DNA from: Massilia phosphatilytica | GTDB lineage: Bacteria > Pseudomonadota > Gammaproteobacteria > Burkholderiales > Burkholderiaceae_D | Length of the DNA stretch: 64,000 bases | NCBI RefSeq assembly: GCF_002968015.1 | Contig: NZ_PUIP01000008.1 | Location: 248,001 to 312,000 of the forward strand | Direction: 5' to 3' | In this document: in pieces, positions 7,952 to 15,527 of the stretch | Position numbering within the stretch: position 1 is the first letter of the stretch | Layout: the number at the start of each line of letters is the position of its first letter | Notes under the pieces: generated by a model | Databases searched by the model: none | What the model saw: the letters and a program-made list of their open reading frames with translations, nothing else | Told to the model about the DNA's origin: nothing | Made by a program: the position numbers and the translations under genes

Positions 7952-9633
7952 ATTCCTTGCCGGCGGCCGCCGCACCGCTGCAGCGCGACGTCCCGCTCGC
8001 CCGCTTCTGGACGCTCACTCTGCTCGTGACAGGCCTCGCCCTGCTGCTGCGCCTGCCGACCCTGGCCGGCCGCTCGCTGTGGCTGGACGAGACGTACAGC
8101 GCCTGGTTTGCCGCCTTGCCGCTGCGCGAGCTGTGGACGAGCGTGCCGCTGTACGAGACGCATCCGCCCTTCTATTACACCCTGCTCAAGGGCTGGACCA
8201 CGTTGTTCGGCACGCACGAGGCGGCGCTGCGCAGCCTGTCCGTCCTCGCCAGCGTGCTCACCGTGTTCGCGCTTCCCGCCGGCGCGCGCTGGGCACGGCT
8301 CGGGGCGAAGGCCGAACGGGTCGCGCTGCTGGCCGCCCTGTTCCTCGCCGTGAACGCGGCGAGCATCCAGTACGCGCAGCAGGCCAGGCCGTATGCGATC
8401 CAGGCGCTGGCCGGGTCGCTTGCCGTGTTCTTTGCAAGCATGCTCGTGTTGTCCTTCGTGCGTCCGGGTGTCGATGCAAGACGGCGGTCGTGGATCATCG
8501 GCCTCGCCATCAGCGCCGGCCTCACGATGTGGCTGCACAACACGGGCGTGTTCGCCGCGCTGGGTGTGTGGACGGGGATGACGGTCGCGCTGCTTGCAGG
8601 CACTTCCGGTCCGCGCCGCCCGCAGATCCTGGCCGTGGCCGCGGCCGGTATCGGTGCGCTGCTCGTGTGGTCGCCGTTCGTCCCGATGCTCGTCAAGCAG
8701 AACGCGGCGATGGCGCATCTGTCGTACTGGATCCGCTTCACGCCCCGCAACGTCACCGCCGCCTGGACCGTCATCAGTGGCGGCCAGGTGCTGCACTATC
8801 CCGTCGCGCTGCTCGTATTGCTCGGATTCACCTGGCTGTGGCAACGTGCGCGTGCCCACTTCTGGCTGCTCGCGTGCGTGCTCGTGCTGCCGATCCTCGC
8901 GCTTGCCGGCTACAGTTATCTCGTGAAACCCGTGTTCCTTTCGCGCCTGTTCCTGTGGCTCGGGCCGCTGGGCATGGTGCTGGCGGCGCTGGGCGTCGTG
9001 CGCCTGCCCGCGCGCTGGCGCCTGCCGGCGACCGCCGTCGTGCTGGCGCTGTCGGCGTATGCGGTGGCGGGTTTTTATCGCTCGCACACGGAAGACTGGC
9101 GCGGGATGCTGGCGCAGGTGGCGCGCGCGAGCCGGCCGGGCGATGTCGTGCTCGCGTTCCCGAACGAGGTGCAGATGCCCGTCACGTATTACATGAAGAC
9201 GGGGCCGGCCGTCGCCTACCTGCCCGGTCCGTTCCCGGCGCTGCACCTGCCGCGCACGTACACGGGCAATTCCGGTGCGCCGAATATCGCACCGGAGGAC
9301 GTGGCGCGGATCCGGGCGCTGACGGCGGGACACCCGCGCGTGTGGCTGATCGAGCGGCTGGCGAATCTGTACGATCCGGACGGGATCGTCATGAAAGAGT
9401 TGGGGAGCCGGTATCGGCTCGTGCGGACGATCGAGGGGAACGGCGCGAACATCCGCCTGTACGAGGAACGCAGGTCGGACAGGGCCTCAGCGGCTCACTT
9501 GCGCACCGGGCAGGCGGGCAGGTCACGGCCGCCTGCCGTGAACGCTGCCTCGGCGACGGCCTGCAGCTCATCCTGCGTATCGGGTGCGGCGCGATTCGCC
9601 ATCAGGGCTACGCCATACTGCAATGCGGGGTAG
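7921..9633 (+). CDS. GT39/ArnT-like integral membrane glycosyltransferase
   Basis: About 570 residues with many hydrophobic helices. After the first helix comes 'LPTLAGRSLWLDETYSAWF'; the 'LWLDE' acidic loop, and 'YETHPPFYYTLLKGWTTLFG' soon after, are hallmarks of GT39/ArnT/PMT-like transferases that use lipid-linked sugars as donors on the periplasmic side. It is the likely acceptor-side enzyme for the GT2/GtrA pair before it. The start (ATG 7921) lies inside the gtrA-like gene. The natural end of the fold seems to be near 'IRLYEER' (about 9470); about 45 further low-complexity residues run antisense through the 3' end of the convergent serine hydrolase gene, so the true end or an ancient stop loss deserves attention. 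Confidence 0.85.
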   Translation: MDISSQQGPLNSLPAAAAPLQRDVPLARFWTLTLLVTGLALLLRLPTLAGRSLWLDETYSAWFAALPLRELWTSVPLYETHPPFYYTLLKGWTTLFGTHEAALRSLSVLASVLTVFALPAGARWARLGAKAERVALLAALFLAVNAASIQYAQQARPYAIQALAGSLAVFFASMLVLSFVRPGVDARRRSWIIGLAISAGLTMWLHNTGVFAALGVWTGMTVALLAGTSGPRRPQILAVAAAGIGALLVWSPFVPMLVKQNAAMAHLSYWIRFTPRNVTAAWTVISGGQVLHYPVALLVLLGFTWLWQRARAHFWLLACVLVLPILALAGYSYLVKPVFLSRLFLWLGPLGMVLAALGVVRLPARWRLPATAVVLALSAYAVAGFYRSHTEDWRGMLAQVARASRPGDVVLAFPNEVQMPVTYYMKTGPAVAYLPGPFPALHLPRTYTGNSGAPNIAPEDVARIRALTAGHPRVWLIERLANLYDPDGIVMKELGSRYRLVRTIEGNGANIRLYEERRSDRASAAHLRTGQAGRSRPPAVNAASATACSSSCVSGAARFAIRATPYCNAG

Positions 9634-10631
9634 AACTCCACATAACTGGATGAGCCGAAGGTGCCACCTGACATGCGGTATTTCTGTACGCCGCCTTCGG
9701 TGGAGACGACCCAGGTCAGTGCCAGTTGCCTGTCCGGCGTATCCGAAAAGCGGACACGTTGACTTAGCGCCACGGCCCTGTCATTCGGCCGCAATTGCAA
9801 CATCAGGTAGCGAGCCATGTCCCGCGCGCTGTATTGCAGTCCCCCAGCCGGCATGATCGATTCGCCCGTGAACGCCGGCATCACGCGATGACGGTCGTCG
9901 TAACCTACCGCGGCGTTGCCATCGGGGACGCTAGCCACACCGCTGCCCATGCCGGCGGGGCGCTCGATATGCCCCGCAAGCGCTGCCTGGAACGGTTGCT
10001 CGAACAAGCGCGCCAGGACGACGCCGAGCAGTTGGGCCGCGACATTCGAATGACGGGACGCGCTTCCAGGCCGGGCCAGCAGATGGATGCCATGCAGGTC
10101 GCGCAGGAAATCCTGATTGCGGTAAGCGCGCAGCAGATCCGACGCGGCAAAGACCTGCCCGTCCGCAGGCAGCTTGGCCAAGGGCGCCGGATCGGGCAAA
10201 TAATCGGGCAAGCCCGAGGTGGTATCCGCCAACTGGCCCAGCGTGATGGGCGTACCATCGCTCCACTGCAGGTTTGGATACGGCTCGGGCAGGTAGCGTC
10301 GGACATCGTCCTCAAGCCGCGCGCGGCCCTCAACGACAGCCTGCGCCAGCAGCAACGCCGTCAAGGATTTCGAAACCGAGCCGATCTCGAAGACCGTATC
10401 CGCCGTCATCGGCCGTCGCGTGTGCCGGTCGGCGATACCCAGAGGCAGAAACGTCATTTGCCCACAACGGATCATCGCGATGCTTAATCCATCGGTACGC
10501 CCCTCGGTGACCAGACGCTGTGCGCCAGCCTGCAGCTGATGCCGGACACTGGGCGCCGGCGGCTCGGCGGAGGCGGCAACAGCGAAAGTACCGGCAAATA
10601 CGCCCCATGCAAATCGGCTCGATCGGCTCAT
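9495..10631 (-). CDS. Serine hydrolase of the beta-lactamase class C / DD-peptidase family
   Basis: 378 residues with an N-terminal signal peptide (MSRSSRFAWGVFAGTFAVAASA), so probably periplasmic. The nucleophile motif is SVSK (residues 85-88). The place where class C enzymes have Tyr-x-Asn reads His-Ser-Asn (194-196), and the third motif is a Gly-rich 'MSGGTFG'. The His in place of the catalytic Tyr is unusual. The start at 10631 has GGAG at 7 nt. It may act as an esterase, peptidase or beta-lactamase-like enzyme; no ampR-type regulator is beside it. It lies 53 bases downstream of the QseC-like kinase on the same strand and overlaps the convergent membrane glycosyltransferase by 139 bases. 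Confidence 0.87.
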   Translation of the reverse strand: MSRSSRFAWGVFAGTFAVAASAEPPAPSVRHQLQAGAQRLVTEGRTDGLSIAMIRCGQMTFLPLGIADRHTRRPMTADTVFEIGSVSKSLTALLLAQAVVEGRARLEDDVRRYLPEPYPNLQWSDGTPITLGQLADTTSGLPDYLPDPAPLAKLPADGQVFAASDLLRAYRNQDFLRDLHGIHLLARPGSASRHSNVAAQLLGVVLARLFEQPFQAALAGHIERPAGMGSGVASVPDGNAAVGYDDRHRVMPAFTGESIMPAGGLQYSARDMARYLMLQLRPNDRAVALSQRVRFSDTPDRQLALTWVVSTEGGVQKYRMSGGTFGSSSYVEFYPALQYGVALMANRAAPDTQDELQAVAEAAFTAGGRDLPACPVRK

Positions 10632-10684
10632 CTCGGCACTCCATGGTGTGGCAATGCGCTCATTTTGCATCAATCGAAAACCGG

Positions 10685-12013
10685 TCAGGCCGGGAACGTG
10701 ACGGTCGCTTCCAGCCCGCCCAGCCGCTTCGATTCGCCCAGCGCCAGGGTCGCCCCATGCCGTTCCGCGATCGACTTGATGATGGCGAGACCGAGCCCGC
10801 TGCCGGCCGCGTCGCTGCCCGGCACGCGATAAAAGCGGTCGAACACGCGCTCGCGTTCCGCCGGCGGGATGCCGGGGCCGCTGTCTTCCACGGTCACGCG
10901 CACGCTGCCCGATTCCGCCACGACCGACACGTCCACCGTGCCGCCGTTCGGCGTGTACTTGATCGCGTTGTCGAGCAGGTTGCGCAGCAGGATCATCAAC
11001 GCGTCCGGCTGAGCTTCCACCTCGGCGGCATCCGCGCGCTGCATGCCCAGGTCGATGCACTTCGCCTGCGCGACGCCGACCATGTCGGCCACGGCGCGCT
11101 TGGCCGCGCCCGCGATGTCGACCGGCTGGCGCGGCGCGCCGCCCGCGGCGCTCGCTTCCTGGCGCGCCAGCACGAGCAGTTGCTCGACCAATCTCGTCGC
11201 GCGTTCGATGCCGGCCGTCAAGCGGGCGACGGCGACGCGCTTGGCGTCCGGGCTGTCCGACCGCTCCAGGCTCTGCACCTGCAATTTCAATGCAGCGAGC
11301 GGCGTGCGCAGCTCGTGCGCGGCGTCGGCGACGAAATGCTGTTGGGCGTCGAACGCCGTGCGCACCCGGCCGAACAGCAGGTTCAACTCCTGCACGAGCG
11401 GGCGCACCTCGTCCGGCAGGCCGGCCTCGGACACGGCGGACAAGTCGTCCGCCTGGCGCGACGCCACCTGCTTGCGCACGCGCGCGACGGGTTCCAGCGA
11501 ACCGCTGACGACCCACCACACGACCAGCATCAGGATCGGCATCATGACGGCGATCGGGCCCAGCGTGCGCAGCGCGAGATTACTGGCCATGCTGCGCCGC
11601 ACGGCCAGGTCCTGCGCGACCTGCACGGTCTGGTTATCGGTCTGGATCGAGAAGATGCGGTACGTCGTGCCGTTCGCGCGCACGTTGGAAAAGCCCAGCA
11701 CGGCGCGCTGCGGCAGGTGCGCGTGCGACGCGCTGCGGAACACGCGCACGCCGTCCGGCGACCACACCTGCACGACGAGGTCGTCGTTGCCGCTGATGGG
11801 CGTGTCGGCGTTGGCGTCCTCGGTGCTCGTCAGCGGCACGCGCGAACGCAGCGACAGCGCCATCTGCTGCATGTGGTAGTCGAAGATCTGGTCGGCGTCG
11901 TTGAGGGCGGTGCGATACGCGATGGAGGCCTGCGCGACGGCCGCGATGGTGATCGCCGCCAGCAGGAACCACAGCAATCGCCCGCGCAGGGAATGCGTGA
12001 CCCGGACTTTCAT
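10685..12013 (-). CDS. qseC: Sensor histidine kinase, QseC-like
   Basis: 442 residues. One membrane helix near the N-terminus, a periplasmic sensor of about 130 residues, a second helix ('GPIAVMMPILMLVVWWVVSG'), and a HAMP-like linker. Then HisKA with 'FVADAAHELRTPLAAL' and HATPase with 'NLLDNAIKYTPNGGT', 'DSGPGIP' and 'GSGLGLAIIKSIAERHG'. This is the standard layout of the QseC/PmrB group. It starts 10 bases after the response-regulator gene, with AAGGAATC before the ATG, so the two form one two-component operon. The signal is not readable from sequence. The gene name is by similarity of layout; TctE or PmrB-type kinases would look nearly the same. Confidence 0.88.
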   Translation of the reverse strand: MKVRVTHSLRGRLLWFLLAAITIAAVAQASIAYRTALNDADQIFDYHMQQMALSLRSRVPLTSTEDANADTPISGNDDLVVQVWSPDGVRVFRSASHAHLPQRAVLGFSNVRANGTTYRIFSIQTDNQTVQVAQDLAVRRSMASNLALRTLGPIAVMMPILMLVVWWVVSGSLEPVARVRKQVASRQADDLSAVSEAGLPDEVRPLVQELNLLFGRVRTAFDAQQHFVADAAHELRTPLAALKLQVQSLERSDSPDAKRVAVARLTAGIERATRLVEQLLVLARQEASAAGGAPRQPVDIAGAAKRAVADMVGVAQAKCIDLGMQRADAAEVEAQPDALMILLRNLLDNAIKYTPNGGTVDVSVVAESGSVRVTVEDSGPGIPPAERERVFDRFYRVPGSDAAGSGLGLAIIKSIAERHGATLALGESKRLGGLEATVTFPA

Positions 12014-12023
12014 GCGGATTCCT

Positions 12024-12686
12024 TCACACCTTCGGGACCATGTAGCCCACGCCGCGCACGTTCTGGATCAAGTCGCTGCCCAGCTTCTTGCGCAGGCCGT
12101 GGATATAGACCTCGACCGCATTGCTGGACACTTCGTCGCGCCAGCTGTACAGCTTTTCCTCGAGCTGGGCGCGCGACAGCACGGCGCCGGGACGCGCGAC
12201 GAGCGCTTCCAGCACGGCCCATTCGCGCGCCGACAGCACGACCGGCTGGCCGTCGACCAGCACTTCGCGCGTGGCGGGATTCACGGTGATGTTCTTGTAC
12301 TCGAAAATGGGTTCGGCGCGCCCGGCGGCACGCCGCAGCAGCGCGCGGATGCGCGCCAGCAGTTCGTCGAGATCGTAGGGCTTGAGGACGTAGTCGTCCG
12401 CGCCGGCATCGAGCCCGGCGATACGCTGGGAGACGGCGTCGCGCGCCGTGGCCACCAGCACCGGGGTGCGGTCCTTGCGGGCGCGCATCGCGCGCAGGAC
12501 CTCGAGCCCGTCCTTGCGGGGCAGGCCCAGGTCGAGCACGACGAGGTCGTAGTTCTGGTTCTGCATGAGGGCCGTGTCGGCCATCTCGCCATCCTTGACC
12601 CAGTCGACGGCGTAGTGCTCGGCCCTCAGCAGGTCGAGCACTACTTCGCCGATCATCGTATCGTCTTCCACCAGCAGCAGCCGCAT
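12024..12686 (-). CDS. qseB: OmpR-family response regulator, QseB-like
   Basis: 220 residues beginning MRLLLVEDDTMIGEVV. Receiver domain: acidic pair 'EDD', phospho-acceptor Asp in 'LVVLDLGLPRKDG', conserved Thr region 'PVLVATARDAV' and Lys in 'YVLKPYDLDEL'. The C-terminal winged helix ends 'HGLRKKLGSDLIQNVRGVGY'. It binds DNA as a dimer once phosphorylated by the kinase encoded right after it. GGGGGATT before the start is a good ribosome site. The protease gene upstream ends 50 bases before this start on the same strand, so protease, regulator and kinase may share a transcript linked to envelope stress. Confidence 0.9.
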   Translation of the reverse strand: MRLLLVEDDTMIGEVVLDLLRAEHYAVDWVKDGEMADTALMQNQNYDLVVLDLGLPRKDGLEVLRAMRARKDRTPVLVATARDAVSQRIAGLDAGADDYVLKPYDLDELLARIRALLRRAAGRAEPIFEYKNITVNPATREVLVDGQPVVLSAREWAVLEALVARPGAVLSRAQLEEKLYSWRDEVSSNAVEVYIHGLRKKLGSDLIQNVRGVGYMVPKV

Positions 12687-12736
12687 CCAATCCCCCGATT
12701 CTCAGAAACCCTGCCGATATCAGACTTCACGATGCA

Positions 12737-14254
12737 TCAACCGATCGGCACGGGAATGAAGATCTTCTCATCCCCGCGCTGAACCAGCAAGGCCACCGAC
12801 TTGGCGGACTTCTTGACGACGTCGCGCACCTGCGCCACGGAGCTCACCTGCCTGCCGTTCACGGCCAGCACGACGTCGCCCGGCTGCACACCGGCCACGG
12901 CGGCCGCGCCGCCCGCGTCCTCGACCACGAGACCCGCCGCGACGCCGACCTGGCTGCGCTCGGCCGGATCCAGCGGACGCAGGGCCAGGCCCAGCTTGGC
13001 GCCGCCGTCGATACCGGCCAGGTTGTCGCGGCTGGCCGGATCCGCCTTGGCGCTGGCCAGCGTGGCCGTCACCTGCATCTCCTTGCCGTCGCGCCAGACG
13101 TCCAGCGCCAGTTTGTCGCCCGGCTTGGCGATCGCCACGATGGCCGACAGGTCGCCGCCCGAGATCAGGGCCTGGCCGTTGACCTTGCGGATCACGTCGC
13201 CCGCCTTGAGGCCGGCCTTGTCGGCCGCGCTGCCGCGTTCGACGTTCGCCACGAGCGCGCCGTCCGGCGACTGCAGCTTGAACGCATCGGCGAAGCTCTG
13301 GCCGACATCCTGCAGGCTGACGCCCAGCTTCGCGTGCTGCACCTTGCCGGTCGCGACGATCTGGTCCTTGATGCGCACGGCGACGTCGATCGGGATCGCG
13401 AACGACAGGCCCTGGTAGCCGCCCGTCTGGCTGAAGATCTGCGAGTTGATGCCGACCACCTCGCCGCGCGTGTTGAACAGCGGACCGCCCGAGTTACCCG
13501 GGTTGACCGCGACGTCGGTCTGGATGAATTGCACGCCGTTCTGGTCGATGGTGCGGCCTTTCGCGCTCACGACGCCGGCCGTCACGGTCGATTCCAGGCC
13601 ATACGGCGAACCGATCGCCAGCACCCATTCGCCGACCTGCAGGTTGCGCGTGTTCCCGAGCGGGACGACGGGCAGGTTTTTCGCATCGATCCTCAGCACG
13701 GCGACGTCGGTGCGCGGATCGGAACCGAGGACTTTCGCGCGGAATTCGCGGCGGTCCTGCAGCTTGACCGTGACTTCGTCGGCATCGCGCACCACGTGCG
13801 CATTGGTCAGGATGACGCCGTCCGGGCTGACGATGAAGCCCGATCCGGCGCCGTAAACCAGTTCCCCGCGCCCGCCGCCGCCGCGCGGTTGCTGCGGCTG
13901 GAAGCGGCGGAAGAATTCGAAGAACGGATCGTCCTCGTCGAACTGCGGCATCTGGCGCTGCGACACCTTGGTCGTGCCGACGACGCGGATGTTCACGACG
14001 GCCGGGCCGTTGTGCGAGACGATCTTGGTAAAGTCCGGCAGGGCCACGCTGGCCGGATTGCCTGCCACCGGCGCGGGGCCGGCTGCCACGGGAGCCGGGG
14101 TAGCGGGCGCGGTGGCGGCCGCTGCGGCGGCGGCCGTGGCGTTATTGTGTTCGACTGCGATCCCGCCAACCGCGCCGCCAATGACACCGGCCGCGAGCAG
14201 GGCCAGCGTGAGACGTTTTGCAGTGATGGCAGTGACGGTACCTTGGTTAGACAT
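12737..14254 (-). CDS. degQ: Do-family periplasmic serine endopeptidase (DegP/DegQ/MucD)
   Basis: 505 residues: an N-terminal membrane/signal segment, an Ala/Pro-rich linker, then the HtrA trypsin-like domain. His is in 'ILTNAHVVRDADEV' (about 151), Asp in 'DPRTDVAVLRI' (about 182) and Ser in 'VNPGNSGGPLFN' (about 253). Two PDZ domains follow ('GSAADKAGLKAGDVIRKVNG' and 'AAVAGVQPGDVVLAVNGR'). It should degrade or refold misfolded envelope proteins. GGGAG sits before the start. The gene lies upstream of a QseB/QseC-like pair on the same strand, a layout that suggests joint control of envelope quality. Confidence 0.93.
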   Translation of the reverse strand: MSNQGTVTAITAKRLTLALLAAGVIGGAVGGIAVEHNNATAAAAAAATAPATPAPVAAGPAPVAGNPASVALPDFTKIVSHNGPAVVNIRVVGTTKVSQRQMPQFDEDDPFFEFFRRFQPQQPRGGGGRGELVYGAGSGFIVSPDGVILTNAHVVRDADEVTVKLQDRREFRAKVLGSDPRTDVAVLRIDAKNLPVVPLGNTRNLQVGEWVLAIGSPYGLESTVTAGVVSAKGRTIDQNGVQFIQTDVAVNPGNSGGPLFNTRGEVVGINSQIFSQTGGYQGLSFAIPIDVAVRIKDQIVATGKVQHAKLGVSLQDVGQSFADAFKLQSPDGALVANVERGSAADKAGLKAGDVIRKVNGQALISGGDLSAIVAIAKPGDKLALDVWRDGKEMQVTATLASAKADPASRDNLAGIDGGAKLGLALRPLDPAERSQVGVAAGLVVEDAGGAAAVAGVQPGDVVLAVNGRQVSSVAQVRDVVKKSAKSVALLVQRGDEKIFIPVPIG

Positions 14255-14336
14255 TGACGTGCTCCCAGATTGGAAAAGTGGTTTGAAACAGCTCTTTTCG
14301 TAGGGAGTATATTGGCGCAGCAGTCTTAGACGTCCC

Positions 14337-15374
14337 TTAAGCTTGCGAACGCCGCACCCTCGGACGCTTCGCCACGTTCGCCAGTGAGGCGCGCAGGCTC
14401 ACGCTGACGGGAAAGGTGCGCGTGACGGGGCGGTTGAAGCCGTAGCACAGGTTGAGCAGCTCGGCGATGCCGTTCTTCGTCATCTCGCGCCAGGGGATGT
14501 GGACGGATGTGAGGCGCGGCGCCGAATACGCCGCGGCGGGCGCGTCGTCGTAGCCGATCACGGACACGTCCTGTGGCACGCGGATGCCCGCCTCGTGGAA
14601 GTACGACAGCGCGCCGAGCGCCATCTCGTCGTTGGCGCAGAACAGCGCCGAGAAGCGCCGTCCGGACGCCACCAGTTCCATCGCGGCGGCGCGTCCCCCG
14701 GCCGAGGAAAAGTCGCGTTCCGAGAGCCAGATGTCGTCCGTGGCGATGCCGGCATCCGCCAGTTCGGCCATGAAGCCGGCGATGCGGTCGACGTTGTCGT
14801 CCGCCGTCGACGGCCCGGCGATGACGGCGATCTCGCGGTGCGCATGATCGAGCAGCGCCCGCGCCGCCAGCCGGCCGCCGAGGCGGTGGTCGACCGTGAA
14901 GCACTGGCCGGACATGCCGTCGAAGCTGTCGTTCAGCGCCACCACGCGTTCGCGCTTGGGGCCCAGCGCGGCGAGGTCGTCCTCGGTGAGCGCCGACGTG
15001 AACAGGACGACGCCGTCGCACCCGCGCTCGATGAGGAAGTTGACGCCGTCGACGGCCTGGCGCCGCTCGTCCTCGCGGCTGACGCCGAAGGCCACCATCA
15101 TGTGCATGCCGGCGCCGCGCAGTTCCGTGTCGATGATCTGCAGGATCGACGTGTAGAAGGTGCCGGACAACAGGGGAATATACACGCCGATCATGCGCGA
15201 CGTGCCGTACAACAGGGAGCGCGCCGCATGCGACGGCCGGTAGCCGAGTGCGGCGATGGCCTGCTGCACGCGTTCCAGCTTGGCCTGCGACACCGATCCC
15301 TTGCCGCGCACGACGCGCGATGCGGTGCCCAGCCCGACCCCGGCCAGGCGGGCCACGTCCTTGATGGTTGACAC
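14337..15374 (-). CDS. LacI-family transcriptional regulator of the GH30/TonB saccharide locus
   Basis: 345 residues from a GTG start at 15374, which has GGGGAG just before it and gives the normal N-terminus VSTIKDVARLAGVGLGTASR (helix-turn-helix). An ATG at 15440 would add residues not found in the family. The hinge 'LGYRPSHAARSL' is followed by the periplasmic-binding-like sensor domain ('RMIGVYIPLLSGTF', 'CDGVVLFTSALT', 'IGYDDAPAAAYSAPRLTSVHIP'). LacI proteins bind short palindromes with a central CG, and the two genes upstream on the same strand (TonB receptor and GH30 enzyme) carry exactly such palindromes, so this is their likely repressor, released by a sugar. No such site is seen in front of the regulator gene itself. 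Confidence 0.92.
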   Translation of the reverse strand: MSTIKDVARLAGVGLGTASRVVRGKGSVSQAKLERVQQAIAALGYRPSHAARSLLYGTSRMIGVYIPLLSGTFYTSILQIIDTELRGAGMHMMVAFGVSREDERRQAVDGVNFLIERGCDGVVLFTSALTEDDLAALGPKRERVVALNDSFDGMSGQCFTVDHRLGGRLAARALLDHAHREIAVIAGPSTADDNVDRIAGFMAELADAGIATDDIWLSERDFSSAGGRAAAMELVASGRRFSALFCANDEMALGALSYFHEAGIRVPQDVSVIGYDDAPAAAYSAPRLTSVHIPWREMTKNGIAELLNLCYGFNRPVTRTFPVSVSLRASLANVAKRPRVRRSQA

Positions 15375-15446
15375 GTATCTCCCCGATTGTGTAGTTTTTG
15401 GGCCCAAGCATACTGCAAGCAAAGGCCGTTGGCTACGCATGCATTT

Positions 15447-15513
15447 GGTGGGCTCGGGGAGCCCACCCTACGTTGTCGGCGCAGGTAGGGTGGGCACCCC
15501 GTGCCCACGCGTA
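15447..15513. repeat. REP/BIME-like palindromic repeat pair
   Basis: Two hairpins lie head to head between the regulator and the TonB receptor. The first is GGTGGGCTC/GAGCCCACC and the second is GTGGGCAC/GTGCCCAC. The arm GCCCACCCTAC at 15461 also pairs with GTAGGGTGGGC at 15485. The same core (CGTAGGGTGGGC ... GCCCACGCGTA) recurs at 37883-37948, so this is a dispersed intergenic repeat. Confidence 0.7.
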
Positions 15514-15527
15514 CGTTCGCATACCGG

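Noticed and set aside
9495..11519. Apparent 674-residue fusion of a kinase-like shadow with the serine hydrolase
   Set aside because: The N-terminal part is an out-of-frame shadow of the QseC-like gene; the real hydrolase starts at 10631 with its own ribosome site and signal peptide.
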